NCBI GenBank assembly: GCA_963756575.1
Contig: CAVWOM010000008.1
Span: 62,001-126,000, forward strand
Length of the DNA: 64,000 nt
Reading direction: 5' to 3'
DNA from: Palsa-504 sp963756575
GTDB taxonomy: Bacteria; Actinomycetota; Actinomycetes; Streptosporangiales; Streptosporangiaceae
The first letter of the stretch is position 1; every line of letters starts with the position of its first letter. Below are positions 1-8,655 of the stretch, in pieces. The position numbers and the translations under genes were made by a program. Under the pieces are notes generated by a model. The model made no database searches. It had not been told where the DNA came from and saw only the letters and a list, made by a program, of their open reading frames with translations.

Positions 1-14
1 GGGGGGCGGGCGGA

Positions 15-509
15 ATGGGTAGGTATGCAGGGGTGACCACCGCCATCGCCCAGTTCATGCGGGACCTGGAGGGGGCGTGGGAGGCGCACCGGGACGCGCT
101 GCTGACCCGGCGCGACCTGGCGGCGGCGCTCGCGACGATGGCGGCCGAGCCGTCGGTCACGCACCGGCCGGCCATGACCGGCGGGACCGGACGCCAGGCC
201 GTCGAGCGTTTCTACACCGAACAGGTCCTGCCTTACCTGCCCGCCGACCTGACCCTGAACAAGATCTCCCGGACGGTGGACCGGTGGCGGCTGGTGGAGG
301 AGACGACGGTTTCGTTCACCCACGACCGGGCGCTGCCCTGGCTGCTGCCCGGGGCCGAGCCGACCTTCCGGCGGGCCGAGGTGCTGGCCATCGTCGTGGT
401 CGGCTTCCACCGGATGAAGATCAGCTCACTGCGCGTGCTCTGGGATCACGCCACCTTGACAGCGCAGCTCGGCGTCACTGTCCCAGTAGCCACCGCCCCG
501 GCGCGATGA
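15..509 (+). CDS. NTF2/SnoaL-like small protein
   Basis: A 164-residue protein resembling the NTF2/SnoaL alpha+beta barrel module that often precedes or accompanies dienelactone hydrolase-like enzymes. The family feel comes from the central FTHDRALPWLLPG segment and the C-terminal pattern IVVVGFHRMKI...VLWDHATLTAQLGV, which matches the last strands of the fold. No catalytic role can be assigned. The start is uncertain: ATG at 15 is used, but a GTG at 33 would also work and the region upstream lies outside the window. Its 3' end overlaps the 3' end of the convergent zwf gene by 35 bases. Confidence 0.6.
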   Translation: MGRYAGVTTAIAQFMRDLEGAWEAHRDALLTRRDLAAALATMAAEPSVTHRPAMTGGTGRQAVERFYTEQVLPYLPADLTLNKISRTVDRWRLVEETTVSFTHDRALPWLLPGAEPTFRRAEVLAIVVVGFHRMKISSLRVLWDHATLTAQLGVTVPVATAPAR

Positions 510-1905
510 GCTCGCGGGCCTGGGCCGGCCCCCACGAACCGGGCGCGTAGGGAGCCACCTTCGGGCGGTTCTCCAGCAGCGGGCCGACCGACTTCCACAC
601 TGCGGCCAGCCCGTCCGGGCGGGTGAACAGCGAGCGGTCGCCGGTGAGGGCGTCGTGGATCAGCCGCACGTAGGGCGGCAGCGGGTTGGCGCCGGCCAGG
701 CCGGACAGCGGCAGCGCGGTCGTCCCGCGGTCCAGGTCCAGGCCGGGGCCGGGCTTCTTGGCGATCAGCGACAACTCGATCTCCCCGTCGCCGGCCAGGG
801 AGAACGACAGCACGTTCGATTCGCCGGGCAGCTTGCCGGCCAGCGGGCCCGGCGGCTCGCGCAGGATCAGGCTGACCTGCTGCTTGCTCTGCGCCAGCCG
901 CTTGCCGGTGCGCAGGTAGAACGGCACGCCGCGCCAGCGCGGGGTGTCGATCCACAGCCGGGCCGCCACGAAGGTGTCCATGCTCGACTTGGCCGCCACC
1001 CCGGGCACGTCGTGGTACCCGGTGAACTGGCCGAGGACCACCTCGGCCGGGTCTAGCGGCTGGAACTTGGAGATCACCTTTTCCCGGGCGGCCTGCAGGT
1101 CCATCGCGCCCAGGGAGGCCGGCGGTTCCATCGCGATCTCGGCGGCCACCTGGTACAGGTGCGTGACCAGCATGTCCAGCACCGCGCCGGTAGCGTCGTA
1201 GAACACCGACCGGTCGGTGATGCCGAGCTTCTCCGGCACGTCGATCTGCACCGACTCCACGTGCTCGCGGTCCCACATCGCGGCGAACAGGCCGTTCGCG
1301 AAGCGCAGCGTATGCAGGTCCTGGGTCGCCTCCTTGCCCAGGAAGTGGTCGATCCGGTAGACCTGCTGCTCGTCCAGGACCGAGTGGACCACCTTGTCCA
1401 GCGCCCGGAACTTCTCCGGCGACGTGCCGAACGGCTTCTCGTACACCACCCGGGCGCTCTTGACCAGCCCGTGCTGGCCGAGCGCCTTGGTCGTCTCCTC
1501 GAACGCCACCGGCGGGATGGCGAGGTAATGGACGAGCTGCGGGTCCCCGCCCAGCGCCGTGCGCGCCTTGGCCAGGTCGTCGAGCAGGCTGCCGGGGCTG
1601 TCGGTGGTGAAGCCGCCGCCGGCGAACCAGAGCCGTTCGGCGAACGGCTTCCAGTCCGCGGGCTCCGGCTTCGGGCCGAACTGCTCGAGCACGTCGTGCA
1701 CGTGCTGGCGGAAGTCCTCGTGGGCCACGTCGCCGCGCCCGTTGCCGATCAGCAGCCACTGCCGCGGCAGCAGGCCCTCCAGGCTCAGCCGGTAGAAGGC
1801 CGGCAAGACCATCCGTTTGGCCAGGTCGCCGGTCGCGCCGAACAGCACGAAGGCCGTGGGCGCCAGGTCGCGATCATTGCTCTTTTCCGCCGTCATGCCT
1901 GCCAA
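475..1905 (-). CDS. zwf: Glucose-6-phosphate 1-dehydrogenase
   Basis: Oxidises glucose 6-phosphate to 6-phosphogluconolactone with NADP+, the entry step of the oxidative pentose phosphate pathway, in the cytosol. The 476-residue length is normal. The Rossmann dinucleotide motif GATGDLAK is at residues 23-30, EKPFG at 156-160 and the substrate-binding/catalytic signature RIDHFLGKE at 184-192. The C-terminal domain is complete. ATG at 1905 is the outermost start; ATG three codons later (1896) is equally possible. It is divergent from the OsmC gene with only about 75 bases between them. It appears to be a stand-alone zwf, since none of the usual tal/tkt/opcA neighbours are visible. A highly secure family call. 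Confidence 0.95.
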   Translation of the reverse strand: MAGMTAEKSNDRDLAPTAFVLFGATGDLAKRMVLPAFYRLSLEGLLPRQWLLIGNGRGDVAHEDFRQHVHDVLEQFGPKPEPADWKPFAERLWFAGGGFTTDSPGSLLDDLAKARTALGGDPQLVHYLAIPPVAFEETTKALGQHGLVKSARVVYEKPFGTSPEKFRALDKVVHSVLDEQQVYRIDHFLGKEATQDLHTLRFANGLFAAMWDREHVESVQIDVPEKLGITDRSVFYDATGAVLDMLVTHLYQVAAEIAMEPPASLGAMDLQAAREKVISKFQPLDPAEVVLGQFTGYHDVPGVAAKSSMDTFVAARLWIDTPRWRGVPFYLRTGKRLAQSKQQVSLILREPPGPLAGKLPGESNVLSFSLAGDGEIELSLIAKKPGPGLDLDRGTTALPLSGLAGANPLPPYVRLIHDALTGDRSLFTRPDGLAAVWKSVGPLLENRPKVAPYAPGSWGPAQARELIAPGRWLLGQ

Positions 1906-1979
1906 CCTACGTGACCCGCCCGGCCGGCCGCGGTCTAGGGTTGGGACCGACGACAGATCGAAGACGATGAGGAGTGCTC

Positions 1980-2420
1980 ATGCCAACTCGCACCGCACGG
2001 ACCGGCTGGACCGGGACGCTGGAGCAGGGATCGGGCCAGGTCGAGCTGACCAGTTCCAAGCTCGCCACCTTCGAGGTGTCCTTCCCCAAGCGGGCCGCCG
2101 ACGACGCCGGCGGGTTCACCAGCCCCGAAGAGCTCATCGCCGCCGCTCACTCCGCCTGCTACGCGATGCAGCTGTCCGCGCTGATCGGCCAGGCCGGCGG
2201 CACCCCGCAGGCGCTCGACGTGCAGGCCGACGTGTCGCTCGGCCCGGACCCGGCGGGCGGCTTCAGGCTCACCGGCATCAAGCTCACCGTGCGCGGCGAG
2301 GTGGACGGCCTCACCGCCGAGCAGTTCACCGAGGCCGCTCAGGCGGCCAAGGCGGGCTGCCCGGTCAGCAAGGCGCTCACCGGCGTGGACATCACCCTGG
2401 ACGCCGCCCTCGAGGAGTAG
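1980..2420 (+). CDS. OsmC-family peroxiredoxin
   Basis: A 146-residue OsmC/Ohr-type thiol peroxidase, expected to reduce organic hydroperoxides in the cytosol. The two redox cysteines of the family are visible: HSACYAMQLS near residue 58 and KAGCPVSKAL near residue 124. The N-terminal TARTGWTGTLEQGSGQVEL strand pattern fits OsmC more than Ohr. ATG at 1980 is chosen over the in-frame GTG at 1974 because a GAGGAG ribosome site lies about five bases upstream of it. It ends one base before the convergent SDR gene. Divergent from zwf, which supplies NADPH, so a shared oxidative-stress logic is plausible but not shown. Confidence 0.9.
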   Translation: MPTRTARTGWTGTLEQGSGQVELTSSKLATFEVSFPKRAADDAGGFTSPEELIAAAHSACYAMQLSALIGQAGGTPQALDVQADVSLGPDPAGGFRLTGIKLTVRGEVDGLTAEQFTEAAQAAKAGCPVSKALTGVDITLDAALEE

Positions 2421-2421
2421 C

Positions 2422-3207
2422 TCACAGGGCTAGGCCCCCGTCGACCGGGATGACGGCGCCGGTCATGGCGCTGGCGCCGTCCCCGGCCAGGAAGGCGAGC
2501 ACCGCGGCCACCTCGGCCGGGTCGAGCAGGCGGCCCAGCGGCTGCTGCGCGGCGAACGCGCCGGCCGCGGGCAGGCCGTAGAGCCGGGCGCTCTCATCCA
2601 GGATGGGGGTCGCCGTCGAGCCGGGGCTGACGGCGTTGGCGGTCACGCCGGTGCGGCCGAGTTCGGCGCCGAGGGCCCGGATGAAGCCGGCCACGCCGGA
2701 CTTGGCCGCGCAGTAGGCGGCGAGCATGGGCAGGCCGCGGGTGGCGGCGGCCGAGGCGACGGCCAGGAAGCGCCCGTGGCGCGGCTCGGGGCGGCGCAGC
2801 AGGGCCGGCACCGCCACCCGGGCCAGGTTCAGCACGCCGCCGAGGTCGATGTCGAGCACCGCCTGCTCGGTCTCGGCCGGCACCTCCCAGGCCGGTACGC
2901 CGCCGGCGATCACGCCCGCGACCGCGATGGCCGCGTCCAGGCCGCCCCAGCGCTCCTCGGCCAGCCGCACCGCGGCGGCCAGCGCGCCCGGATCCCTGAC
3001 GTCGGCCTCGGCCGTGACCACGTGGTCGCCCGCCAGCGCGTCGAGCTCGGCCCGGGTGCCCAGGGCGTACGGCAGCGCCGGGTCGTCGGTGCAGCGGTCC
3101 ACCGCCATGACCCGCCAGCCGTCCGCCGTCAGAGCCGCCACCGTGGCCGCGCCGATGCCCCGCGCCGCGCCCGTGACGAGCGCGACGCGAGGGGCAGTGG
3201 TGCTCAG
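2422..3207 (-). CDS. SDR-family oxidoreductase, last gene of the mycofactocin operon
   Basis: Classical short-chain dehydrogenase of about 260 residues: cofactor motif TGAARGIG near the N-terminus, an NAG-like position (AVAGVIAGG), catalytic Ser region VASAAA and active-site YCAAKSG, and C-terminal GAVIPVDGG. It may reduce or oxidise a carbonyl/alcohol; the substrate is unknown. No ATG, GTG or TTG occurs in frame between the preceding gene and the Rossmann motif. The likely start is CTG at 3207, overlapping the upstream stop as CTGA, so a rare start codon or a small sequence error must be assumed. Same strand and end-to-end with the ABM gene, so probably the distal cistron of the mft operon. 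Confidence 0.8.
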   Translation of the reverse strand: MSTTAPRVALVTGAARGIGAATVAALTADGWRVMAVDRCTDDPALPYALGTRAELDALAGDHVVTAEADVRDPGALAAAVRLAEERWGGLDAAIAVAGVIAGGVPAWEVPAETEQAVLDIDLGGVLNLARVAVPALLRRPEPRHGRFLAVASAAATRGLPMLAAYCAAKSGVAGFIRALGAELGRTGVTANAVSPGSTATPILDESARLYGLPAAGAFAAQQPLGRLLDPAEVAAVLAFLAGDGASAMTGAVIPVDGGLAL

Positions 3208-3512
3208 AGCTGGCCCTTGGCCTCGTCGCCGGCCGGCACCGCGTGCAGCACGATGACATCGGCGGCCCCGGCGGTCTTGCCCGCGATCTTGGGGCCCAAG
3301 GCGGCCAGGGCCGCGCCCTTGCTGTGCGTGCGCAGCGCCTCGCCGCTGGCCCACTTCTCGACCATGATCAGCCGGTCGTCGTTCTGGTGCAGGGCGTAGA
3401 GCTCGCAGCCGTCCTCTTCATGCACTTCGGGGATGGTCCCGGTGAAGGCGGCGATGACCGCGTCGCGGTGCTCGGGCAGCGGGATGATGGTGGCGACGAC
3501 GACGACGGACAC
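3204..3512 (-). CDS. ABM-domain (putative quinol) monooxygenase
   Basis: A 102-residue antibiotic-biosynthesis-monooxygenase (ABM) dimeric ferredoxin-like fold protein. Members act as cofactor-free quinol monooxygenases or on aldehydes and other small molecules. The hallmark strand LIMVEKWASGEALRTHSKG is present, with HEEDGCELYALHQ before it. GTG start at 3512 is preceded by AAAAGGAG. It lies 11 bases downstream of the VWA gene and overlaps the following SDR start, so it looks co-transcribed with the mycofactocin genes. Its actual substrate cannot be read from sequence. Confidence 0.82.
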   Translation of the reverse strand: MSVVVVATIIPLPEHRDAVIAAFTGTIPEVHEEDGCELYALHQNDDRLIMVEKWASGEALRTHSKGAALAALGPKIAGKTAGAADVIVLHAVPAGDEAKGQL

Positions 3513-3523
3513 GGGCGCTCCTT

Positions 3524-4519
3524 TTACTGAGTGAAGATCGCGCCCAGGGCGGGCGCGACGTCGGTGTAGGTGCCGATCCGGCGCAGCCGGCCGCGGCCGA
3601 GCCGGGCCAGCTGGCGGGCGAGGTCGGCGTCCTGCTCGCCCGAGGTGTCGAACAGCACGTCCAGCCGCGGCAGCCGGGCCGCGAACGGGCGCGGGTCGGG
3701 GCCGGCGTTGTGCACGCAGTCCGAGAGCAGCACGGCCCGGGCGTCCCGGGCCGGCACCCGGGCCAGCTCGCGCGCCGCGACCTGAAGCGGGAAAGCGATG
3801 TTCGTCAGCCCCTTAGCCGGGATGCGCAGCATCGTATCGAGCAGCACCCGGGACGGGACATGCCGCCCGAGGCGGGACAGGATCGCCGCGTCGGACCAGA
3901 ACGCCACCACCGCGAGGTCATCGCGGCTCAGCTCGGCGGCCAGCGCGCCGACGGTGGCGGCGGCGGTGCGGATCCGCTCGCCGCGCATCGAACCGGACAC
4001 GTCGACCAGGAGCACCACGCTGCGGCGGGTCCTGACCCGTTCCCGCACGAAGATGTCGTCCTCGTCCGGCAGCGGGTGCTCGACCAGCTGGGTCACGGTC
4101 CGGTCCAGGTCGATGTCGTCCGAGCCGCCCCGGTAGCGCAGGCTGGCCAGCTCGCCGGCGCCGCGCCGGGCGGCGAGGTCGCGCCGCGGCCGGGGCATGG
4201 CCAGCCGGGTAGCGATCTGCCAGGCCCGCCGGACCGTCTCCGGGTCCGCGGTGATCTCACCGTCACCGGCGGTGGCCAGCGTGCCCCGGTCCTCGGTCAC
4301 CGTGGGCGCGCCGCTGCCCGGCGGGGGCGGACGGCGCGGCCCGCGGCGCGGTCCGCGCCGCGGTCCGCGGCCGGGGACGATCAGGCCACCGCCGCCTCCG
4401 GAACCCGCGGGGGCGGCTTCGAGCAGCTGGGGCTCGGCGTCGAGCTGCTTGGGTCTGCGCTTGAGCGGAGCCTGGGGCTTCCTGACGCCGGGGCGGCGCA
4501 GCGGCGTGTCCGCCCGCAC
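3524..4519 (-). CDS. VWA domain protein (CoxE-like) partner of MoxR ATPase
   Basis: A 331-residue protein with a basic, proline/glycine-rich N-terminal third (GPRRGPRR repeats near residues 51-63) followed by a von Willebrand factor A domain. The metal-ion-dependent adhesion site is intact: DVSGSM at 173-178, a threonine in GLTNIAF, and an aspartate in LLSDCVHN. VWA proteins of this kind pair with MoxR AAA+ ATPases and help insert cofactors or mature oxidoreductases (CoxD/CoxE in CO dehydrogenase maturation is the studied example). GTG start at 4519 sits seven bases after the MoxR stop, with AAGGA overlapping that stop. Position inside an mft operon suggests a client among mycofactocin-linked dehydrogenases, which is inference. 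Confidence 0.85.
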   Translation of the reverse strand: MRADTPLRRPGVRKPQAPLKRRPKQLDAEPQLLEAAPAGSGGGGGLIVPGRGPRRGPRRGPRRPPPPGSGAPTVTEDRGTLATAGDGEITADPETVRRAWQIATRLAMPRPRRDLAARRGAGELASLRYRGGSDDIDLDRTVTQLVEHPLPDEDDIFVRERVRTRRSVVLLVDVSGSMRGERIRTAAATVGALAAELSRDDLAVVAFWSDAAILSRLGRHVPSRVLLDTMLRIPAKGLTNIAFPLQVAARELARVPARDARAVLLSDCVHNAGPDPRPFAARLPRLDVLFDTSGEQDADLARQLARLGRGRLRRIGTYTDVAPALGAIFTQ

Positions 4520-4525
4520 TGTCCT

Positions 4526-5440
4526 TCAACCAGGCGCCGCCGCGGCCGGCGACAAGATGAACTGGTCCTCCCAGATCTGCCGCAGCACCGCCTCCGGCGT
4601 CGCGTCGATGGTCTCGTCCAGGAAGATCCGCCCGGACAGGGCGACCACCATGGCGTCGTAGACCAGTTCGGGGTAGCCCTCGCTGGCCGTTCCCCGCATG
4701 GTGAAGAGCTGCCCGGCCACCAGGGTGAGGTCGATGGCGCCGCGGACGCTGCTGCCCTGCCGGATGTCCGGGTGCTCGCGGGTGGCCCGGGTGACGGCCA
4801 CGGCGTCGCCGGCCAGGCGTTCGTACAGGTCGCCGGGCAGCCCCGGCAACGGCGCGCGCAGCGCCACGATGCCCCGCTCGGCCGCCGCGTCCTGATAGCC
4901 GACGGCCAGGCGGCAGATCCGGTCGTGAACCGATGTGGACAAACGGGTGGTGCCCACGTTGTCGTACGGGTTCATCGACGCGATGACGCGGAACGTCGCG
5001 GCCGCCGTCACCGTCCCGGCCGTAGGCACCGTGACCTGGCGTTCGGCCATCGCGGTGAGCAGCGTGTTGATGGTGTCCTCGGGCGCCCGGTTGAACTCCT
5101 CGATGTAGAGGAACCCGCCCTCGCGCATGGCCCGCAGCAGCGGCCCGTCGACGAAGTTGTCCGGGCTGTAGTCCTCGCGCAGCACCCGGGCCGGGTTGTG
5201 GTGGCCGACCAGCTTGGCCGGGGTGAGGTCGGCGTTGCCCTCGACGAAGACCAGCGGGATGCCCCACTCGGCCGTGATGGCCCGCAGCAGGGTGCTCTTG
5301 CTGGTCCCCGGCGGCCCCTCCAGGACGATGTCCCGGCCCGCGGCCACCGCCGCGAGCACCAGCGTGAGCTCGCGCTCGCGGCCGACCAGGTGGGCGGCGA
5401 CCCGGTCGTAGGTGGCCGCGAGGTCAGGGCCTTCGCTCAT
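4526..5440 (-). CDS. MoxR-family AAA+ ATPase
   Basis: A 304-residue AAA+ ATPase of the MoxR group. Walker A GPPGTSKST at residues 42-50, Walker B region FLYIEEFNRAP at 110-120 with the MoxR-style N-R-A-P following, sensor 1 in VIASMNPYDN, and an arginine-finger region after it. MoxR proteins work with VWA partners as chaperones for assembly of metalloenzymes or other complexes. ATG at 5440 overlaps the stop of the upstream mycofactocin-coupled SDR (ATGA), so translational coupling is clear. The VWA partner follows directly. A longer open frame upstream is only the shadow of the SDR gene. Confidence 0.9.
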   Translation of the reverse strand: MSEGPDLAATYDRVAAHLVGRERELTLVLAAVAAGRDIVLEGPPGTSKSTLLRAITAEWGIPLVFVEGNADLTPAKLVGHHNPARVLREDYSPDNFVDGPLLRAMREGGFLYIEEFNRAPEDTINTLLTAMAERQVTVPTAGTVTAAATFRVIASMNPYDNVGTTRLSTSVHDRICRLAVGYQDAAAERGIVALRAPLPGLPGDLYERLAGDAVAVTRATREHPDIRQGSSVRGAIDLTLVAGQLFTMRGTASEGYPELVYDAMVVALSGRIFLDETIDATPEAVLRQIWEDQFILSPAAAAPG

Positions 5441-6273
5441 TTGACGAGCGAACCCGCATCGATGGGCAGCGTGACGCCGGTGACGTAGCGGGCCTCGTCC
5501 GAGGCCAGCCAGAGCACCGCGTTGGAGATGTCGACCGGCTCGACCCACGGGATGGGCAGCGCGTTGAGCTCGGCGAACCGGGCGCCGACCACGTCCCGGG
5601 TCCGCTCGGCCGCGGGCAGGTCGGCCGCGAACAGCTCGTAGGTGGCCGAGTTCTGGATCATGTCGGTGTCGACCGCGGTGGGGTGCACGCTGTTCACCCG
5701 GATCATGTCCGGCGCCAGCTCCAGGGCCAGCGTCCGCATCAGGCCGACCACGCCGTGCTTGGCCGAGGTGTAGTGCCCGATGTGGGGGATGGCCATCAGC
5801 CCGGCGGTGGAGCTGGTCAAGATGATCGAGCCGCCGCCGCCCGCCCGCAGGTGACCGATGGCCGCCTTGACCGCGTGCCAGACGCCGGTCAGGTTGACAT
5901 CGATCATGTCCTTCCAGGTCGTGTCGTCGAGCTCCTCCAGCGAGCCGAAGCTGAAGATGCCGGCGTTGGCCGACACGATGTCCAGCCGCCCGAGCTGGGC
6001 CACGCCGTCGTCCAGGGCCGCCTTGACCGCGCCGTAGTCGCGCACGTCGGCCTGGGTGGCGACGATGCGCCGGTCCAGCGCCTCGACTTCTTTTACCGTC
6101 TCGGCCAGGTCCTCCGGGGTCGACATCGGGTACGGCACGCTCGCTACCTGGCCGCACAGGTCGACCGCGATGATGTCGGCGCCCTCCTGGGCCAGCCGCA
6201 GCGCGTGGCTGCGTCCCTGCCCCCGCGCGGCGCCGGTGATGAAGGCGACCTTGCCCGCCACCCGTCCTGCCAT
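5437..6273 (-). CDS. Mycofactocin-coupled SDR oxidoreductase (copy 1)
   Basis: A 278-residue SDR of the mycofactocin-coupled subgroup, which keeps NAD(H) bound and passes electrons to mycofactocin. The subgroup signature near the N-terminus is clear: ITGAARGQGRSHALRLAQEG followed by ADIIAVDLC. The NAG motif (ANAGIF), catalytic serine in LTSSTAG and YTSAKHG active site are present, ending YVTGVTLPIDAG. ATG at 6273 is chosen over GTG at 6288 because AGGAG lies just upstream of it. It sits 11 bases after the second SDR and overlaps the MoxR start. The alcohol substrate is unknown. Confidence 0.92.
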   Translation of the reverse strand: MAGRVAGKVAFITGAARGQGRSHALRLAQEGADIIAVDLCGQVASVPYPMSTPEDLAETVKEVEALDRRIVATQADVRDYGAVKAALDDGVAQLGRLDIVSANAGIFSFGSLEELDDTTWKDMIDVNLTGVWHAVKAAIGHLRAGGGGSIILTSSTAGLMAIPHIGHYTSAKHGVVGLMRTLALELAPDMIRVNSVHPTAVDTDMIQNSATYELFAADLPAAERTRDVVGARFAELNALPIPWVEPVDISNAVLWLASDEARYVTGVTLPIDAGSLVK

Positions 6274-6284
6274 TGCTTTTCTCC

Positions 6285-7094
6285 TCACCTGATGGTGTTG
6301 CCCGCGTCGACGGTGAACTCCAGCCCGGTGACGTAGCGAGACTCGTCCGAGGCCAGGAACAGCACCGCGTGGCTGACGTCGCGCGGTTCCACGTTCTCCA
6401 CCGGCAGCGTGTTCTGGTAGATCGAGCCGGTCTCGGGCTGGCGCTCGCGCAGCGCGTCGATGCCGCTCAGGCCCCGGCCCATCGCCGTGTCCACCCCGGT
6501 CGGGTGCACGGTGTTGACCCGGATACGGTGCCGGCCCAGCTCGTTGGCCATGGTCTTGGCGATGCCGACCACGCCGTGCTTGGCCGCCACGTAGGGCGCG
6601 AAGAACGGCAGGCCCTTGATCCCGGCCGTCGAGCTGGTGCAGATGATCGAGCCGCCGCCGGCCGCGATCAGGTGCGGCACGCTGGCCACGATCGTGTTCC
6701 AGACCCCGGTCAGGTTGGTGTCCAGGGTGTCCCGCCAGACGGCCGGCGTCACCTCGTCCCAGGCCTGCACGGTGCAGATGCCAGCGTTGGCGCAGGCGAT
6801 GTCCAGCCGCCCGAGCTGGGCCACACCATCATCGACCGCGGTTTTCAGCGCGGCCGCGTCGCGCACGTCAGCCTGGGTGGCGACAATCCGCCGGTCGAGC
6901 GCCTCGACGGCTCTGACGGTCTCGGCCAGGTCGGCCTCGGTGGCCATCGGGTACGCGACGGTGTCGTAGTCGCGGGAGATGTCGACCGCGATGATGTCGG
7001 CGCCCTCCTGCGCCAGCCGGATCGCGTGCGACCGGCCCTGGCCCCGGGCCGCGCCGGTGATGAAGGCGACCTTGCCCTCGAGCTTCCCTGCCAC
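6285..7094 (-). CDS. Mycofactocin-coupled SDR oxidoreductase (copy 2)
   Basis: A 269-residue SDR and paralogue of the next gene, with the same subgroup signature ITGAARGQGRSHAIRLAQEG then ADIIAVDIS. ANAGICTVQAW, CTSSTAG and YVAAKHG mark the active site, and the protein ends SRYVTGLEFTVDAG. Two tandem, clearly diverged copies directly after mftC suggest clients with different substrates rather than a recent duplication. GTG start at 7094 is preceded by AAAGGAG. The 74-base gap to mftC is the largest inside the run from mftA to the VWA gene and could contain a processing or weak internal promoter site, though nothing specific is seen. Confidence 0.92.
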   Translation of the reverse strand: MAGKLEGKVAFITGAARGQGRSHAIRLAQEGADIIAVDISRDYDTVAYPMATEADLAETVRAVEALDRRIVATQADVRDAAALKTAVDDGVAQLGRLDIACANAGICTVQAWDEVTPAVWRDTLDTNLTGVWNTIVASVPHLIAAGGGSIICTSSTAGIKGLPFFAPYVAAKHGVVGIAKTMANELGRHRIRVNTVHPTGVDTAMGRGLSGIDALRERQPETGSIYQNTLPVENVEPRDVSHAVLFLASDESRYVTGLEFTVDAGNTIR

Positions 7095-7168
7095 TTACCC
7101 AGCTCCTTTCACTTACGTCACGGCGGTTGACGTGGCTGTGCCGCCAGCGGCGGCACGGTGGGCGAGGG

Positions 7169-8350
7169 TCAGCCGCCGGGGCTGAAACCGGCCAGGGGGC
7201 TCTCGTTGCAGGCCGAGTCGGGCGGGCGCCGGCCGATGGTCACGAGCACGGGTTGCGTGCGATGCGAGTGATCACCCGAGGGCCGGGGCGGCGAGACTCC
7301 GCCGACGGCGGCGAGGGCCTGCTCGCCGTGTCCCTTGACGCACTCCGGGTCGGGGCCGTCCAGGGGCAGCCCGGTGAAGAACTTGGCCGCCATGCACCCG
7401 CCGCGGCACGAGTCGTAGGCCGAGCAGGACTGGCAGGCGCCGCCGGTCTGGGGCCGGCGCAGACGTGTGAACAGCTCCGACTCCCGCCACACGGCGGCGA
7501 AGCCGCCGGGGTCGCGGACGCTGCCGGCCAGGAAGCTGTCGTGGATGGCGAACGGGCAGGCGTAGACGTCGCCCACCGGGTCGATCAGGCAGACCACCCG
7601 GCCCGCGCCGCACAGGTTGAGCCCGGGCAGCGGGTCGCCGTAGGCCGCCAGATGAAAGAACGAGTCGCCGGTCAGCACCTGCTCGCCGCGCGCCACCAGC
7701 CAGTCGTAGAGCTGGCGCTGCTGGGCCGCGGTGGGATGCAGTTCGTCCCACACGTCGGCGCCGCGGCCCGAGGGGCGCAGCCGGGTCAGCCGCAGCTGCG
7801 CGCCGAACCGGTCGGCGATCGCCTTGAACTCATCCAGCTGGCCGACGTTCTGCCTGGTCACCACCACGGAGATCTTGAAGCCGCGGAACCCGGCCGCGGC
7901 CAGGTTCGCCATCGCCCGCAGCGCGGTGGCGTAGGAGCCCGGGCCGCGCACCGCGTCGTTGACCTCGGCGGTGGCGCCGTCGAGCGAGATCTGCACGTCG
8001 ACGTAGTCGCTGGCGGCGAGCTGGCGGGCGCGCTCAGGGGTGATCTTGACCCCGTTGGTGGAGAACTTCACCCCGACGTGGTGGGCGGTGGCGTAGTCGA
8101 CCAGTTCCCAGAAGTCGGGCCGGACGGTGGGCTCGCCGCCGCCGATGTTCACGTAGAAGACCTGCATCCGCTCCAGCTCGTCGATCACCGCCCGGCACTC
8201 GGCGGTGCTCAGCTCGCGCGGGTCGCGGCGGCCCGAGCTGGACAGGCAGTGGACGCAGGACAGGTTGCAGGCGTAGGTCAGCTCCCAGGTCAGGCAGATC
8301 GGCGCGTCCAGGCCGTACTGGAACTGCTCCACCAGGGCCGGTACCGTCAC
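7169..8350 (-). CDS. mftC: Mycofactocin radical SAM maturase MftC
   Basis: Radical SAM/SPASM enzyme that oxidatively decarboxylates the C-terminal tyrosine of the MftA peptide and then forms the Val-Tyr crosslink during mycofactocin biosynthesis. The radical SAM cluster motif CNLSCVHC is at residues 28-35, GGGEPT follows near 70, and the SPASM auxiliary-cluster cysteines are in CGAGR, YACPF, CQSCSAYDSCRGGC and PECVKGHG. Length of 393 residues fits the family. Its start overlaps the mftB stop, so it is translationally coupled to the carrier protein. Together with the MftA sequence the assignment is firm. Confidence 0.95.
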   Translation of the reverse strand: MTVPALVEQFQYGLDAPICLTWELTYACNLSCVHCLSSSGRRDPRELSTAECRAVIDELERMQVFYVNIGGGEPTVRPDFWELVDYATAHHVGVKFSTNGVKITPERARQLAASDYVDVQISLDGATAEVNDAVRGPGSYATALRAMANLAAAGFRGFKISVVVTRQNVGQLDEFKAIADRFGAQLRLTRLRPSGRGADVWDELHPTAAQQRQLYDWLVARGEQVLTGDSFFHLAAYGDPLPGLNLCGAGRVVCLIDPVGDVYACPFAIHDSFLAGSVRDPGGFAAVWRESELFTRLRRPQTGGACQSCSAYDSCRGGCMAAKFFTGLPLDGPDPECVKGHGEQALAAVGGVSPPRPSGDHSHRTQPVLVTIGRRPPDSACNESPLAGFSPGG

Positions 8351-8655
8351 GAGGCCTCCCGGGCGCGGATCATCTGCGAGGCGGCCAGCGCCTGCAGGGC
8401 GGCGGCGTAGCTGGGCAGCTCGGCCTCGGTCACGCCCGCGGCCAGGCAGGCCGCCCGGGCGCTGGGCGCGTCATCGAGCGAGCGGACCACGGTGAGCAGG
8501 GCCGGGCTCTTCAGGAACGACAGGCGCCGGGTGCCGAAGTGGTAGAGCAGGGCCCCGAACCGCTCCGGGCGCACCGACACCTGCGGGTGCAGCCGCCAGG
8601 GACGGTCGAGGTCGAAACCGGTCCTCGTGCCTGGCATCGATGCGTCAGTAGACAC
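8347..8655 (-). CDS. mftB: Mycofactocin peptide chaperone MftB
   Basis: A 102-residue RiPP recognition element protein that binds the MftA leader and presents it to MftC. It has the expected PqqD-like pattern: WRLHPQVSVRPERFGALLYHFGTRRLSFLKSP followed by a C-terminal helical segment. The GTG start at 8655 lies inside the last codons of mftA (11-base overlap), and the stop overlaps the mftC start, giving a tightly coupled A-B-C set. Small size and position make the call certain once mftA is recognised. Confidence 0.93.
   Translation of the reverse strand: MSTDASMPGTRTGFDLDRPWRLHPQVSVRPERFGALLYHFGTRRLSFLKSPALLTVVRSLDDAPSARAACLAAGVTEAELPSYAAALQALAASQMIRAREAS

Noticed and set aside
446..1759. 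437-codon minus-strand frame inside zwf
   Set aside because: Same strand, different frame shadow of zwf with Arg/Gly/Pro-rich composition.
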